A stretch of 64,000 nucleotides of DNA from CBDCWT01 sp965223305 (lineage in GTDB: Bacteria > Planctomycetota > Planctomycetia > Pirellulales > Pirellulaceae), in the NCBI GenBank assembly GCA_965223305.1, contig CBDCWT010000067.1, forward strand, positions 1-64,000, read 5' to 3'. Each line of letters begins with the position of its first letter. Within the stretch, counting starts at the first letter, position 1. A model generated the notes under the pieces. It was not told the origin of the DNA. It searched no databases and worked only from the letters and a program-made list of their open reading frames with translations. Of the stretch, positions 18,669-27,603 are shown in pieces. A program made the position numbers and the translations under genes.

Positions 18669-21600
18669 CGACCTTTCACGATTTTCTAACTGACCGGATT
18701 GCGGCCGGCGGATTTACGACCGAGGACACGTTGGCCAGTTTCTTGCCCCTAGTGCGTGGAGTGATCGATGCGCACGTTGCCGGGCAGGTCGCTCCGCTGG
18801 AAGGGATCGACGAACTGCATGTCGAACAGTCAGCGATCTGGTTCGAGGAGGCGAAACGGCGGGATCTGAGCAATCAAACGGCCGCACTGCGCAAGGTTGA
18901 AGTAGCCAGCCGCGCCGCCTTTGAGGTCGTGGTCGAGGCCCGCCGCACTATTGACGTCGACGCGGGCCGGGAAACGGTTATGAACGTTGCCATTGGCGAT
19001 CGCAACAACCGGGTCGACCGACCGGTCTATCTGCCCGGGTATGTTACTTGGGAGCATCAACTCGGCCATCACGATCCGTTGACCGATATCTTCAGTTTGG
19101 GGATGATCCTAGCGAGTCTCGCTTGCAGTTTGGACTTCGCCGAGCCCGCGGATCTGGAGCGCTTTGTCGCATCACGGCAGAACCTCTTTACGCTTGCGCC
19201 CGATCTGCATCCCGTGTTGGCGCGAGCGATCGTGCGGATGACGGAGATCGACCGACATCGTCGAGCCCAGGATCTCGTCACGCTGCTGCGCACCTTAGAA
19301 CACTATCGAGATCAAGAGGTTGACTTTGATCTGGACTTAGCCCGTATCGAGGGATTTCGCGAAAAGGACTCCCGCGGCAAGCAGCACGTCGTGCTGACCA
19401 AACTGAAGGAGCGGTTGTTTGAAGTCTCGCGGCGGAACCGGTTGATGCACTTCCGACCAACGATGCAGACGGTCAACTTGACGCACGCTTCCGTGCCTCT
19501 GTCGTTCGATATCCAGAACATCCGTGCGGACCAGGTCCTGGTCTGGAACGACGACCTGCAGCAGACGGTAGCTAGTGACGCGTCGATTACGCTTAACAAG
19601 TTCCTGAACTTCGCCGAGGCTCTGTACCTGCCCAGCGTGTTGGATCGAGTCATTGCCGAGGCCAAGCGGGACGAGGCCGAGTTTGGCTTCGCGCAGCTGC
19701 GGATCGTAGCCTGCTTCTTGCATTGGGCCAATTTGAAAGAGAGGCCTTTCGAGCGGTACGAATCGCCGCTGGTGTTGGTGCCAGTGCGGCTGAGGAAGAA
19801 GAAGGGTATTCGCGACACCTACACTTTGGAACCGCTCTCGGACGAAGCGGAGGTTAATCCGGTAATTCGTTACCAGTTCAAGCTGTTATATGATATCGAC
19901 TTGCCGGAGTCGATCGATCTGTCGACGACGAGCCTCACTCAGTTCTGTGAGTATCTTTCCGGCAAGATTCAGGCGAGCGATCCCGGCATTACATTGCAGG
20001 TGATCGATCGCCCTCGAATCGCGCTGATACATGACAAGGCGCGGCGTAAGTTGGACCAGTATCGGCGACGTGCGAGGATCGCCGGCCGAGGTGTGCGCAC
20101 TTTTTTGGACCTCGACTACAGCTACGATCCGGCGAACTACCATCCCCTGGGCCTCAAGATTTTCTCGGCGAAGATCCGGCCACCCAGTACACAGCTTCGC
20201 GAGATCATCGAAGAGCGCCCGCGGCCACGCCGTTTTGTCGCTCCCGACGCGGAGCCACCTGTGGCGGAGAAAGAGCGGACCGTTTACAGCTTGCAGCCAG
20301 GCGGCGACGACAACCCCTACACCTGGAACTTCGACTTTTGTAGTGTCACGCTGGCGAACTTCAAGTACCGGCGGACGTCGCTCGTGCGCGATTACGACTC
20401 CCTGCTTGCCGCATCGCCTACGAATCCCGCTTTCGATGCGACCTTTTCGCTCGTGCCTCGCCCCGTGGACCGCGGCTTGGCGGAACCGCTGCCACTGGAT
20501 GATCGCTACGATGTTGTCCCGTGCGATCCGACCCAGGCCACCGCGATCGCGGAAGCCCGGATTGGCAGTAGTTACATTGTGCAGGGTCCGCCGGGTACGG
20601 GAAAGTCTCAGACGATTACGAACCTGATCGCCGACTACGTGGCACGCGGTAAACGTGTGCTGTTCGTCTGTGAGAAGCGGGCGGCGATCGACGTTGTCTA
20701 TGCCCGCCTGCGACAGCATGGTCTGGCCGAACTCTGCTGTCTCATCCATGACTCTCAAGTCGACAAGAAACGGTTCGTCATGGACTTGAAACAGACTTAC
20801 GAGAAGTTTCTCGCCGATGATGAAGACGCCACCGAAGACGAAGCAAAACGGACCGACCTTGTCAAGAAGCTTGGTCGGGACCTGGAGCAGCTGGAGTATT
20901 TCGACTTGGCGATGCGGCGAACGCACGATCACGTGGGAGTCCGTGTGCGAGACTTGCTTGACCGGTGTGTCGAGTTACGGGACGTTCGGCCCGAACTCTC
21001 GGCGATTCAGCAAGAGCGGCTGCCGGACTATGCGATCTGGCGGAACCACCGCGAGCGGATCGCTCGGTTTGCCACGGCCTTGAAAGAGATCCAGCGGGAC
21101 GGGATTCAGGCACACCACCCGCTGCGTCGTCTGTCACCGAGGTTGATCTCTGCGGATCGTCCTCTCGAAGTGATTTCCACTAACCTCGACACAGCCGAGC
21201 AGCAGCGAGAGCGCCTGGAGCGAACACTCCAACAGTCAGCGATCCCGCGTGCAAAGTGGGAGCAAATTGCGCGGGCACGGCAGCTGATCGAGTATGCTCG
21301 GCAAGTTCGAGCCGTCGTGCGGCTCGGAGGAATGGAATTGCTCGACCCACAGAGCGAGCCGGCCAAGCAGTTTGCCAAGACAATCAGACGATATCGTAGG
21401 CGGCAGCAGGCGCTCGAAGAGGCGCGCACGGTCAACAAGGCTTGGCGGCAAAGGATCCCAGCGAGCGAGTTGCCGAGCGCGCTGGCCCTGGCCGAGGTCC
21501 TTGAGACGAGCAGGTTCGGTTGGCTCAGACCGTCCTGGTGGCGGCTCCGAGGTGTGCTGCGCGGCGCCTATGATTTCAAATCACACGTTATCCGGCCTAG

Positions 21601-23830
21601 TTGGACCGAGGTGCTGACCAGGCTGCAAAAGGAATACGCGCTCGCCGACAAGTTGGCTGGGGAGGAACAGGAGATTGCGGAGAGTTACCAGGTGGACGGC
21701 AGTGTCGAGCAGCTGGTGGGTGTCATCCAGGAACTAGCCGCATCGCTGCCCAGCTTGCCGGAGTGGCTTGCACAGATTCACGGTGCTTTGCTGGAGTCCG
21801 ACGAGTCAAAGCAGATCGTAGAAAAACTGGTCGAGGCAGATGAGTCCCTGGCGGAGTTCACAACCGCGCTCGGCCGTGTCTTCGACGATTTCGATGAACT
21901 CACGCTGGATCAACTCGACGAACAGCTCTTGGCCGTGCGAGGACGATTGGATCAGGTGCCCGACTACTTGCAGTGTCTTGCCGAGATCGCCGACGTTCCG
22001 CACGAGTTAACCTCAGCCTTGCGGACTTTGCCGCTACGCCCCAATCAGGTCGAAGCTGCTGTGGCGCACGCCAGTTTGGACAGCGTCTACAGGAACGACC
22101 GACAGCTGAACCGCTTCGACGGTGCGAAGCGGCACCGGCATGTCAAGCGGTTGGAGAAACTGTATCCAACCTGGCTTGACTTCAACGCTCGACAGATCCG
22201 TAATCGAGTCAAACACTGCTTTCGTGAGAACGTGCATGTTGCCACTCTCCCGGCCGCACAGCTGACCCCGGAGCAGAAGGACTACAAGAAACGCTACAAC
22301 AAGGGGCGCCGTGAGTTAGAACATGAGTTTGGCAAGTCGATGCGATACAAGTCGATTCGCGATCTAGTTGCTGGCGAATCCGGCGAGGTCGTCAGGGATT
22401 TGAAGCCTGTTTGGTTGATGAGTCCGCTAAGTGTGTCCGATACTTTGCCGCTAGATACGGAACACTTCGACGTCGTTATTTTCGACGAAGCCAGCCAGAT
22501 CACACTTGAAGAGTCGGTGCCGTCCATCTTTCGTGCGGGACAGGCGATTGTGGTCGGCGATGAGATGCAACTCCCGCCGACTAACTTCTTTTCTGCCAGG
22601 CGAACCGGTGAGGATGAGGAGCTATTGGTTGAAGAAGGGGACGAGCTGGTGAAGTACGACTTAGACAGCGACAGCTTTTTGAACCACGCTGCTAGGAACT
22701 TGCCGTCAACCATGCTCGGCTGGCACTATCGCAGTCGTAGCGAGTCACTGATCAGCTTCTCGAACTGGACATTCTACGACGGACGGCTTCTGACTGTTCC
22801 TGAGGAACATCTGCCACCACCAAATCGGGCGCCACTTGTTGTCACGGCCGATGCTGATGGTGAGCGTCACGCGGACGACTTGCTCGAACGCAGCATTAGT
22901 TTTCATTTCATCGAGCAAGGAGTCTACGAGAAACGGCGCAACCGACCCGAAGCCGATTACATCGCCCAGCTTGTACGGCGGCTGTTGCAGCGACAGGATG
23001 GAGTCAGCATTGGCATTGTTGCCTTCAGTGAGGCTCAGCAGCACGAGATCGAGCGTGCGCTAGAGAAACTGGGCCAGGACGACAAGAAGTTCCGCGATTT
23101 GCTCGAAAGTGAGTTGGAGCGCGAAGTAGACGGGCAGTTGGTCGGTCTGCTGGTCAAGAACTTGGAGAACATTCAAGGTGACGAGCGCGACGTGATCATC
23201 CTGAGTGTTTGTTATGGACCGGGTCCGGACGGCAGAATGTTAATGAATTTCGGACCGATCAACAAAAGTGGTGGCGAGAAACGCCTCAACGTAGCCTTCT
23301 CCCGTGCCAAGCATCACATGGCGTTGGTGAGCTCGATTCGACATCACCAGATCACCAACGAGTACAATGACGGCGCAAACTGCCTGAAAAACTACCTGCG
23401 CTATGCTGAGGCGGTCTCGATCGGTGACATGGACACGGCCGCCAAGGTACTACGTGGCATGTCCAGATGGCAGGACGTCGACACCGAAGTCGGTGACAAC
23501 ACTGCGTGCAGCCCGGTCGCCGATCAGTTGGCTGCTGCACTGGTCGAGCGAGGCTTCGAGGTAGATCGCGGCGTCGGCCAATCCCATTTTCGTTGCGACT
23601 TAGCGGTGCGTGGGGAAGGACAGCACAGATACCAACTTGGTGTACTGATCGACGATGACGCGTACTACGATCAGTCGGATCTGTTGGAACGGGACATGAT
23701 GCGGCCTAAGTTGCTGCGGGACTTTGGCTGGAACATCGCTCATGTGCTGGCGAAGGATTGGTACGCGGACCGCGAATCGGTTCTCGATCAGCTGCTGCGG
23801 CAACTTGCGAACCGGTCCGTAACGGATTGA
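18665..23830 (+). CDS. DUF4011-SF1 helicase-Vsr-like nuclease with kinase-like N-terminus (Hhe-like)
   Basis: 1721 residues. Residues about 105-225 resemble the C-lobe of a Ser/Thr kinase (LPGYVTWEHQLG, then DIFSLGMIL at 141), with no glycine loop, catalytic Lys or HRD seen. DUF4011 starts near 240 (LKERLFEVSRRNRLMHF). The SF1 helicase core follows: Walker A GPPGTGKSQT (K647), Walker B VIFDEASQ (D1274-E1275), motif III GDEMQLPP (about 1298), WHYRS, ENIQGDERDVIILS, and NVAFSRAKHH. The last 110 residues resemble a Vsr/MTES_1575 PD-(D/E)xK fold (HFRCDLAVRGEG, GVLIDDDAYYDQ, RDMMRPKLLRDFGWN). The architecture matches the reported Hhe anti-phage proteins. It is coupled to the M48 gene by a 4-bp overlap. 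Confidence 0.88.
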   Translation: MTTFHDFLTDRIAAGGFTTEDTLASFLPLVRGVIDAHVAGQVAPLEGIDELHVEQSAIWFEEAKRRDLSNQTAALRKVEVASRAAFEVVVEARRTIDVDAGRETVMNVAIGDRNNRVDRPVYLPGYVTWEHQLGHHDPLTDIFSLGMILASLACSLDFAEPADLERFVASRQNLFTLAPDLHPVLARAIVRMTEIDRHRRAQDLVTLLRTLEHYRDQEVDFDLDLARIEGFREKDSRGKQHVVLTKLKERLFEVSRRNRLMHFRPTMQTVNLTHASVPLSFDIQNIRADQVLVWNDDLQQTVASDASITLNKFLNFAEALYLPSVLDRVIAEAKRDEAEFGFAQLRIVACFLHWANLKERPFERYESPLVLVPVRLRKKKGIRDTYTLEPLSDEAEVNPVIRYQFKLLYDIDLPESIDLSTTSLTQFCEYLSGKIQASDPGITLQVIDRPRIALIHDKARRKLDQYRRRARIAGRGVRTFLDLDYSYDPANYHPLGLKIFSAKIRPPSTQLREIIEERPRPRRFVAPDAEPPVAEKERTVYSLQPGGDDNPYTWNFDFCSVTLANFKYRRTSLVRDYDSLLAASPTNPAFDATFSLVPRPVDRGLAEPLPLDDRYDVVPCDPTQATAIAEARIGSSYIVQGPPGTGKSQTITNLIADYVARGKRVLFVCEKRAAIDVVYARLRQHGLAELCCLIHDSQVDKKRFVMDLKQTYEKFLADDEDATEDEAKRTDLVKKLGRDLEQLEYFDLAMRRTHDHVGVRVRDLLDRCVELRDVRPELSAIQQERLPDYAIWRNHRERIARFATALKEIQRDGIQAHHPLRRLSPRLISADRPLEVISTNLDTAEQQRERLERTLQQSAIPRAKWEQIARARQLIEYARQVRAVVRLGGMELLDPQSEPAKQFAKTIRRYRRRQQALEEARTVNKAWRQRIPASELPSALALAEVLETSRFGWLRPSWWRLRGVLRGAYDFKSHVIRPSWTEVLTRLQKEYALADKLAGEEQEIAESYQVDGSVEQLVGVIQELAASLPSLPEWLAQIHGALLESDESKQIVEKLVEADESLAEFTTALGRVFDDFDELTLDQLDEQLLAVRGRLDQVPDYLQCLAEIADVPHELTSALRTLPLRPNQVEAAVAHASLDSVYRNDRQLNRFDGAKRHRHVKRLEKLYPTWLDFNARQIRNRVKHCFRENVHVATLPAAQLTPEQKDYKKRYNKGRRELEHEFGKSMRYKSIRDLVAGESGEVVRDLKPVWLMSPLSVSDTLPLDTEHFDVVIFDEASQITLEESVPSIFRAGQAIVVGDEMQLPPTNFFSARRTGEDEELLVEEGDELVKYDLDSDSFLNHAARNLPSTMLGWHYRSRSESLISFSNWTFYDGRLLTVPEEHLPPPNRAPLVVTADADGERHADDLLERSISFHFIEQGVYEKRRNRPEADYIAQLVRRLLQRQDGVSIGIVAFSEAQQHEIERALEKLGQDDKKFRDLLESELEREVDGQLVGLLVKNLENIQGDERDVIILSVCYGPGPDGRMLMNFGPINKSGGEKRLNVAFSRAKHHMALVSSIRHHQITNEYNDGANCLKNYLRYAEAVSIGDMDTAAKVLRGMSRWQDVDTEVGDNTACSPVADQLAAALVERGFEVDRGVGQSHFRCDLAVRGEGQHRYQLGVLIDDDAYYDQSDLLERDMMRPKLLRDFGWNIAHVLAKDWYADRESVLDQLLRQLANRSVTD

Positions 23831-24177
23831 CGGATTGGCAGTTGACAGCTTCGCTACATCGCAAGACGACGGGCCATCTTGTTGATCTTGTAAATCCTGT
23901 CAAACAAGCGAGCTGACAGGATCAGCATGATGAACAATGAGTCAAAGGCGGACGCTGTCCGTCGGCGAGCTCATGGTGCCACCGGCCCGCACGACATCAA
24001 TGGTGCCACCGGCCCGCACGACATCAAGCCTGCTTCGTCGTGGCCTCGGCGACTCGGACAGCAAGGCGCCAACCTGGCAGGCTGACGCGTAGGTGCCGGA
24101 AGCGGCCCATATCACCGGCCATCGATTTTTGCGAAGATGGATGGAGCAATCGCCAGAACTTAAGCCGGAAAGACACC
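23831..24177. repeat. Intergenic region with dyad repeat and a perfect 27-bp tandem duplication
   Basis: No gene is seen. A 'TTGATCTTGTAAATCCTGTC ... GACAGGATCAGCATGATGAA' dyad lies at about 23874-23935 and belongs to the same family as the array units at 9725-10696. A 27-bp unit starting TGGTGCCACCGGCCC is perfectly duplicated at 23974-24000 and 24001-24027. An open frame starting at 24040 simply runs into the GTPase gene and its first 46 codons are Arg-rich and not conserved. Confidence 0.75.
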
Positions 24178-25278
24178 ATGGCTCAACCGATTCGGTTCGT
24201 TATGATTGGAGGCTTCCTAGGAGCCGGCAAGACGACGCTTATTGGCCGCTTAGCGCGGGCTCATCAGGCGGACGGAAAACACGTCTGTATTGTGACCAAC
24301 GATCAGGCAGAGGGGTTGGTCGATACGCGGCTGCTTCAAAGCCAGGGGTTCGACGTGAACGAAGTCGCAGGATCGTGTTTTTGCTGCAATTTCGATGGAC
24401 TCACGCAGGCGATGGATGAATTCGGCTCTCGTCAGCGTCCCGATGTGATCATCGCCGAGCCGGTGGGCAGTTGCACGGATCTGATTGCGACGATTGCGAT
24501 CCCCATGTCAGAACGGCTGGGTGAGAAGTTTGTTCCCAGTCCCTACGCGGTCTTGCTCAAGCCAAGCCACGGCCTCAAGATTCTGACGGGGTCGGGGAAG
24601 GGTGGGTTTTCACCGAAGGCGGAATATATCTTCCGTAAGCAATTGGAAGAATCGGAAGTGGTGGTCCTGAATCGCATCGACGAACTCCGTGTTGAGCAGG
24701 TTGACACGCTGCGACGTTGTATCAGCGAGCAGTATCCCGGGCGTCCACTGATCTGCCTATCAGCTCGAACAGGTGAGAATGTTGATCAGCTGTATGCCGC
24801 GCTGCAGGTGGAAGCACCGCCACGAAGCTGGACGATGGAGGTCGACTATGATGTCTACGCGGATGGTGAGGCGGAGTTAGGCTGGCTGAACGCGACTGCG
24901 GAGCTGCGTGCGAAGGACCCGTTTGATTTAGATAGACTGGCGGTCGAGCTGGTAGATTGCATTCGCAACGAGTTGGGCCGGCTCAATGCCGAACCGGCCC
25001 ATCTGAAAGTCCTCTGTTCGTCAGGAGGAAGCACGAGCGTCGCCAATTTAGTCAGCAGCGACTCTGAAACCATGTTGTCTGCGTCCTCGGATTCGAAGAA
25101 CTGCCGAGCAGACATGATTGTCAATGCGCGCGTCTGCACGACACCGGAACAGATCGAGTCGATCACTCGAACTTGTCTGGAGAAGGCAGCTCAGAGCCGC
25201 GACGCTCAGCTGAGCGTCGAAGATCTAAAGAGCTTCCGCCCGGGCCGGCCCGTACCGACACACCGCGCGACGAGGTAG
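24178..25278 (+). CDS. G3E/COG0523 GTPase (CobW/P47K-like metal chaperone family)
   Basis: 366 residues from the ATG at 24178; the upstream in-frame extension to 24040 lacks family similarity. The P-loop is GGFLGAGKTT (K18). The conserved CxCC metal motif is C67-F-C69-C70 (GSCFCCNF), Glu in IIAEPVGSCTD is the Walker B-like region, and NRIDEL supplies the guanine-specificity site. The second half differs from classical CobW_C domains. COG0523 proteins use GTP to insert metals (Zn, Co, Ni) into client enzymes in the cytosol; the metal and client are not evident here. The gene stands alone between repeat regions. Confidence 0.88.
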   Translation: MAQPIRFVMIGGFLGAGKTTLIGRLARAHQADGKHVCIVTNDQAEGLVDTRLLQSQGFDVNEVAGSCFCCNFDGLTQAMDEFGSRQRPDVIIAEPVGSCTDLIATIAIPMSERLGEKFVPSPYAVLLKPSHGLKILTGSGKGGFSPKAEYIFRKQLEESEVVVLNRIDELRVEQVDTLRRCISEQYPGRPLICLSARTGENVDQLYAALQVEAPPRSWTMEVDYDVYADGEAELGWLNATAELRAKDPFDLDRLAVELVDCIRNELGRLNAEPAHLKVLCSSGGSTSVANLVSSDSETMLSASSDSKNCRADMIVNARVCTTPEQIESITRTCLEKAAQSRDAQLSVEDLKSFRPGRPVPTHRATR

Positions 25279-26495
25279 GTCAGAGTCGGCAGAGTCTCAG
25301 TTGCCACTGCGCGTCGATCAGACAAACCTCGACTCGCTGTCGTTCCCGCCGACAGATCAGCCGGAAACAGTTGTGTAAGACGTTCGGGAGGGCGAGGCTC
25401 CTGCCGAGCCGTTTTCCCGTGTATCGGTTTCGTGCTCTGCTTCTGGCGGACGGCACACGGAGTGTGCCTGCTACGGTTATGTGTGGAAACCGTGGCCTAA
25501 CGCCCCGCGGCTGATTTTCTCATGGTCACCGGCCATCCTGTTGATCTTGTAAATCCTGTCAGCGAATAGAAGGCAGGATCAACATGATCAACAGGATTGA
25601 AAGGGACGGCAACCAGCGGCCGGCTCGCTGCAACAGTCGCGTAAGACGTTCGGGAGGGCGAGGCTCCTGCCGAGCCGAGGCGCGTCGGAGTATTGGTTAC
25701 GTTTGGAAACCGTGGGCTAACGCCCCGCGGCTGATTTTGTCATGGTCGTCACACAGCCCAACATCAGCCGAGCCGCGTTAGCGGCCGGTTTTCCTTCACC
25801 ACACGAGCCGATCATCACTCACGCCTCGGCAAGAACACCCTGACCTCTTTGTCTGCGCTACTGATAGTCAAAGTCTTCGCGCCTGCAAGTACTTCACTCT
25901 GACTCCCCCACATCCGGCCTCGGCCACCTTCTCCCCGGGAGGTCGTGTAGCTCTTACGCTTCATGTAGTCCGCCAAACTCTGGCGAGTTCGGCTACCCCC
26001 AGGCGAACCGACGCGTAGCGTCGGGTGAGGGCTTCCCCCTCGCCGGCCCTTCGGGCCGGCTCTCCCCAAGGGGAGAGTGAAGAAGACGAGATCACGCACC
26101 AACTCAAAAACTGCACAGCCTCCCGGCTGGCCGAGGACATCCTGCTTCCGCCGCGGGGCAGATTTCTGGGAAGCTGAGCTGAATCGCAGTAGCTTTGATG
26201 GAGGTTGGATTCGCCGTGTTTTCGGAACCCGAAGCGTTAGTTTTGAAGTTGCGCTTTTCGCCTTGCTGCAGGCACTAGATAGCGGATTCACCGTGTTTTT
26301 CGTAACCCGAAGCGTTAGCGAGGGGGAGTTGGCGCGAGTTGTTCCCTCGCTGACGCTTCGGGTTTCGATTGAGGCAAAAGCGCAATCTCAGAAGCTCGGC
26401 AGGAGCCTCGCCCTCCCGAACGTAGCTTTGCCAAACACCGCCATGCGGCACGTGAACAATCGCCTACGCGCCTTGGTCGCAGATGAAGCTGTTCC
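25279..26495. repeat. 1.2-kb repeat mosaic without credible genes
   Basis: Dispersed elements lie end to end: GGGAGGGCGAGGCTCCTGCC copies at about 25386, 25650 and (inverted) 26396; 'CGGAGTGTGCC' at 25449-25475; 'GCTAACGCC' copies at 25487-25515, 25703-25737 and 25761-25795; and a TTGATCTTGTAAATCCTGTC / GGCAGGATCAACATGATCAA dyad at 25533-25599. A CTCCCC-type palindrome lies near 26020-26090. The minus-strand frame 25815-26291 and plus-strand frame 26077-26808 are read through these repeats or antisense to the PEP-CTERM gene. The last 30 codons of the former (about 25815-25905) look less repeat-like and could be a gene remnant. Confidence 0.75.
26303..26366. repeat. Inverted repeat, 'CCCGAAGCGTTAGCGAGGG' family
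   Basis: AACCCGAAGCGTTAGCGAGG pairs with CCCTCGCTGACGCTTCGGG across a loop of about 20 bp. A second copy with a different loop is at 34093-34160; flanks also match (GTTTTTCGTAACCCG before, GATTGAG after), so the mobile unit is about 100 bp. An isolated half-arm sits at about 26226-26240. Confidence 0.85.
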
Positions 26496-27332
26496 CTATT
26501 TCTTCGCGCGACGCCGACGCCAGCGGAGAACGAGTCCAAAGCCTGCCAAGGAAGCCAAGCCCATCACCGTGGTCGGTTCGGGCACGACCGCCAATCCCTC
26601 GAACTGGGCACCGATGGGGAACAACGGTAGGAAGAAGACGTCCCCTGTGATCACATCGATCTCAATATTCTCGCCCAGGTCGTCCAGAATAAAGATCGAG
26701 TCGCCCTCGGAGCCCACTCCGACTTCCTCGGTCAGGTCGATGTTGATTGCGGGATCTGTCAAATCGAAGAGCATCAACGTGCTTCCGGTATCGGGGTTGA
26801 CCCGATAGACGGCATCGGTAACCCCCGACGCACCATACAACACGCCTGAGGCCGCGTGGTAGGCAAGGCCGTCCAGCGAAGGCACCGAAGATTGGCTCAG
26901 GAAAGTTGCGATTCCCGTGACCTTGTCCACCTCGAAAAAGTCGGTCGCGATGGAGTTCCCAGTCATCGGATCGTTCACGTCGTTGGACATGATCAATCGC
27001 CCCGTCGGGCTGGCCGCTAAACCCGAGTCGAAAGGAGCCAGTGTCCCACCGCCGGCCACCGCCGTCCCAGCCCCGGTTGTCATATCCAGCGTCAACAACG
27101 AACCAGAACTTTCGTCCACGCCAAACAGCTTGCCCGTGGTCGAGTCGAAAGTGAGTCCCTCGACGTCCCTGAAACCAGTTGGACCGAGCGCGGTGATCCC
27201 GCCCGAAAAGAGGTCGAGCCTGTAAAGATTGTCGTCGAAGTCGTCAACTGAGAAGCCAATCGGATCTGCCCAGGCCACTCCAGGGAACAACATGATAGCA
27301 GTGCCAACTAACACAAACAGAATGCGGCTCAT
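26496..27332 (-). CDS. PEP-CTERM sorted exported protein with beta-propeller-like repeats
   Basis: 278 residues. A signal peptide covers 1-22 (ILFVLVGTAIMLFPGVAWA). The body holds spaced motifs such as DVEGLTFDSTTGKLFGVD and SLDGLAYHAASGVLYGAS, resembling the repeated strands of DUF4394/lactonase-like propellers. The C-terminus is a classic PEP-CTERM sorting signal: VPEPTT at 250-255, a hydrophobic helix, then RWRRRRAKK. Exosortases recognise this signal and cleave it during export to the surface. No exosortase is present in the window, so it must be encoded elsewhere. The function of the body is unknown. The roughly 270 bp between this gene and the next minus-strand gene (27333-27603) shows nothing recognisable. 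Confidence 0.88.
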   Translation of the reverse strand: MSRILFVLVGTAIMLFPGVAWADPIGFSVDDFDDNLYRLDLFSGGITALGPTGFRDVEGLTFDSTTGKLFGVDESSGSLLTLDMTTGAGTAVAGGGTLAPFDSGLAASPTGRLIMSNDVNDPMTGNSIATDFFEVDKVTGIATFLSQSSVPSLDGLAYHAASGVLYGASGVTDAVYRVNPDTGSTLMLFDLTDPAINIDLTEEVGVGSEGDSIFILDDLGENIEIDVITGDVFFLPLFPIGAQFEGLAVVPEPTTVMGLASLAGFGLVLRWRRRRAKK

Positions 27333-27603
27333 GTCTCTCTTTTCTCCCTTCGATGCCGGCGCCAGAAGACCCCCCGTTTCGGTTCTTCCTGTCGCGTCAA
27401 GTTCTCCTAGTCTAGGAGATGGACCGGCCTCCGCAAGACATTTGCCAAGTCTTTTCTGGAATTTTTCGAGACGAATAGGTTGAATGAGAATTCAAGGGCG
27501 GATGGGTAGTTTTAGGCGGCAAGACTGTCATTGTCAATTACTTAGCGTTTGCCGATCACACAAAGAGGCCCGCTCCGACAAAACAACGCATAAGCCACGA
27601 GTG

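Noticed and set aside
24040..24177. N-terminal extension of the COG0523 GTPase
   Set aside because: Arg-rich and unlike the family; the P-loop sits at the normal distance from the ATG at 24178.
25815..26291. 158-codon minus-strand frame
   Set aside because: Mostly translated dispersed repeats; only its last 30 codons could be a gene remnant, and no family was recognised.
26077..26808. 243-codon plus-strand frame
   Set aside because: Half is translated repeats and half is antisense to the PEP-CTERM gene.
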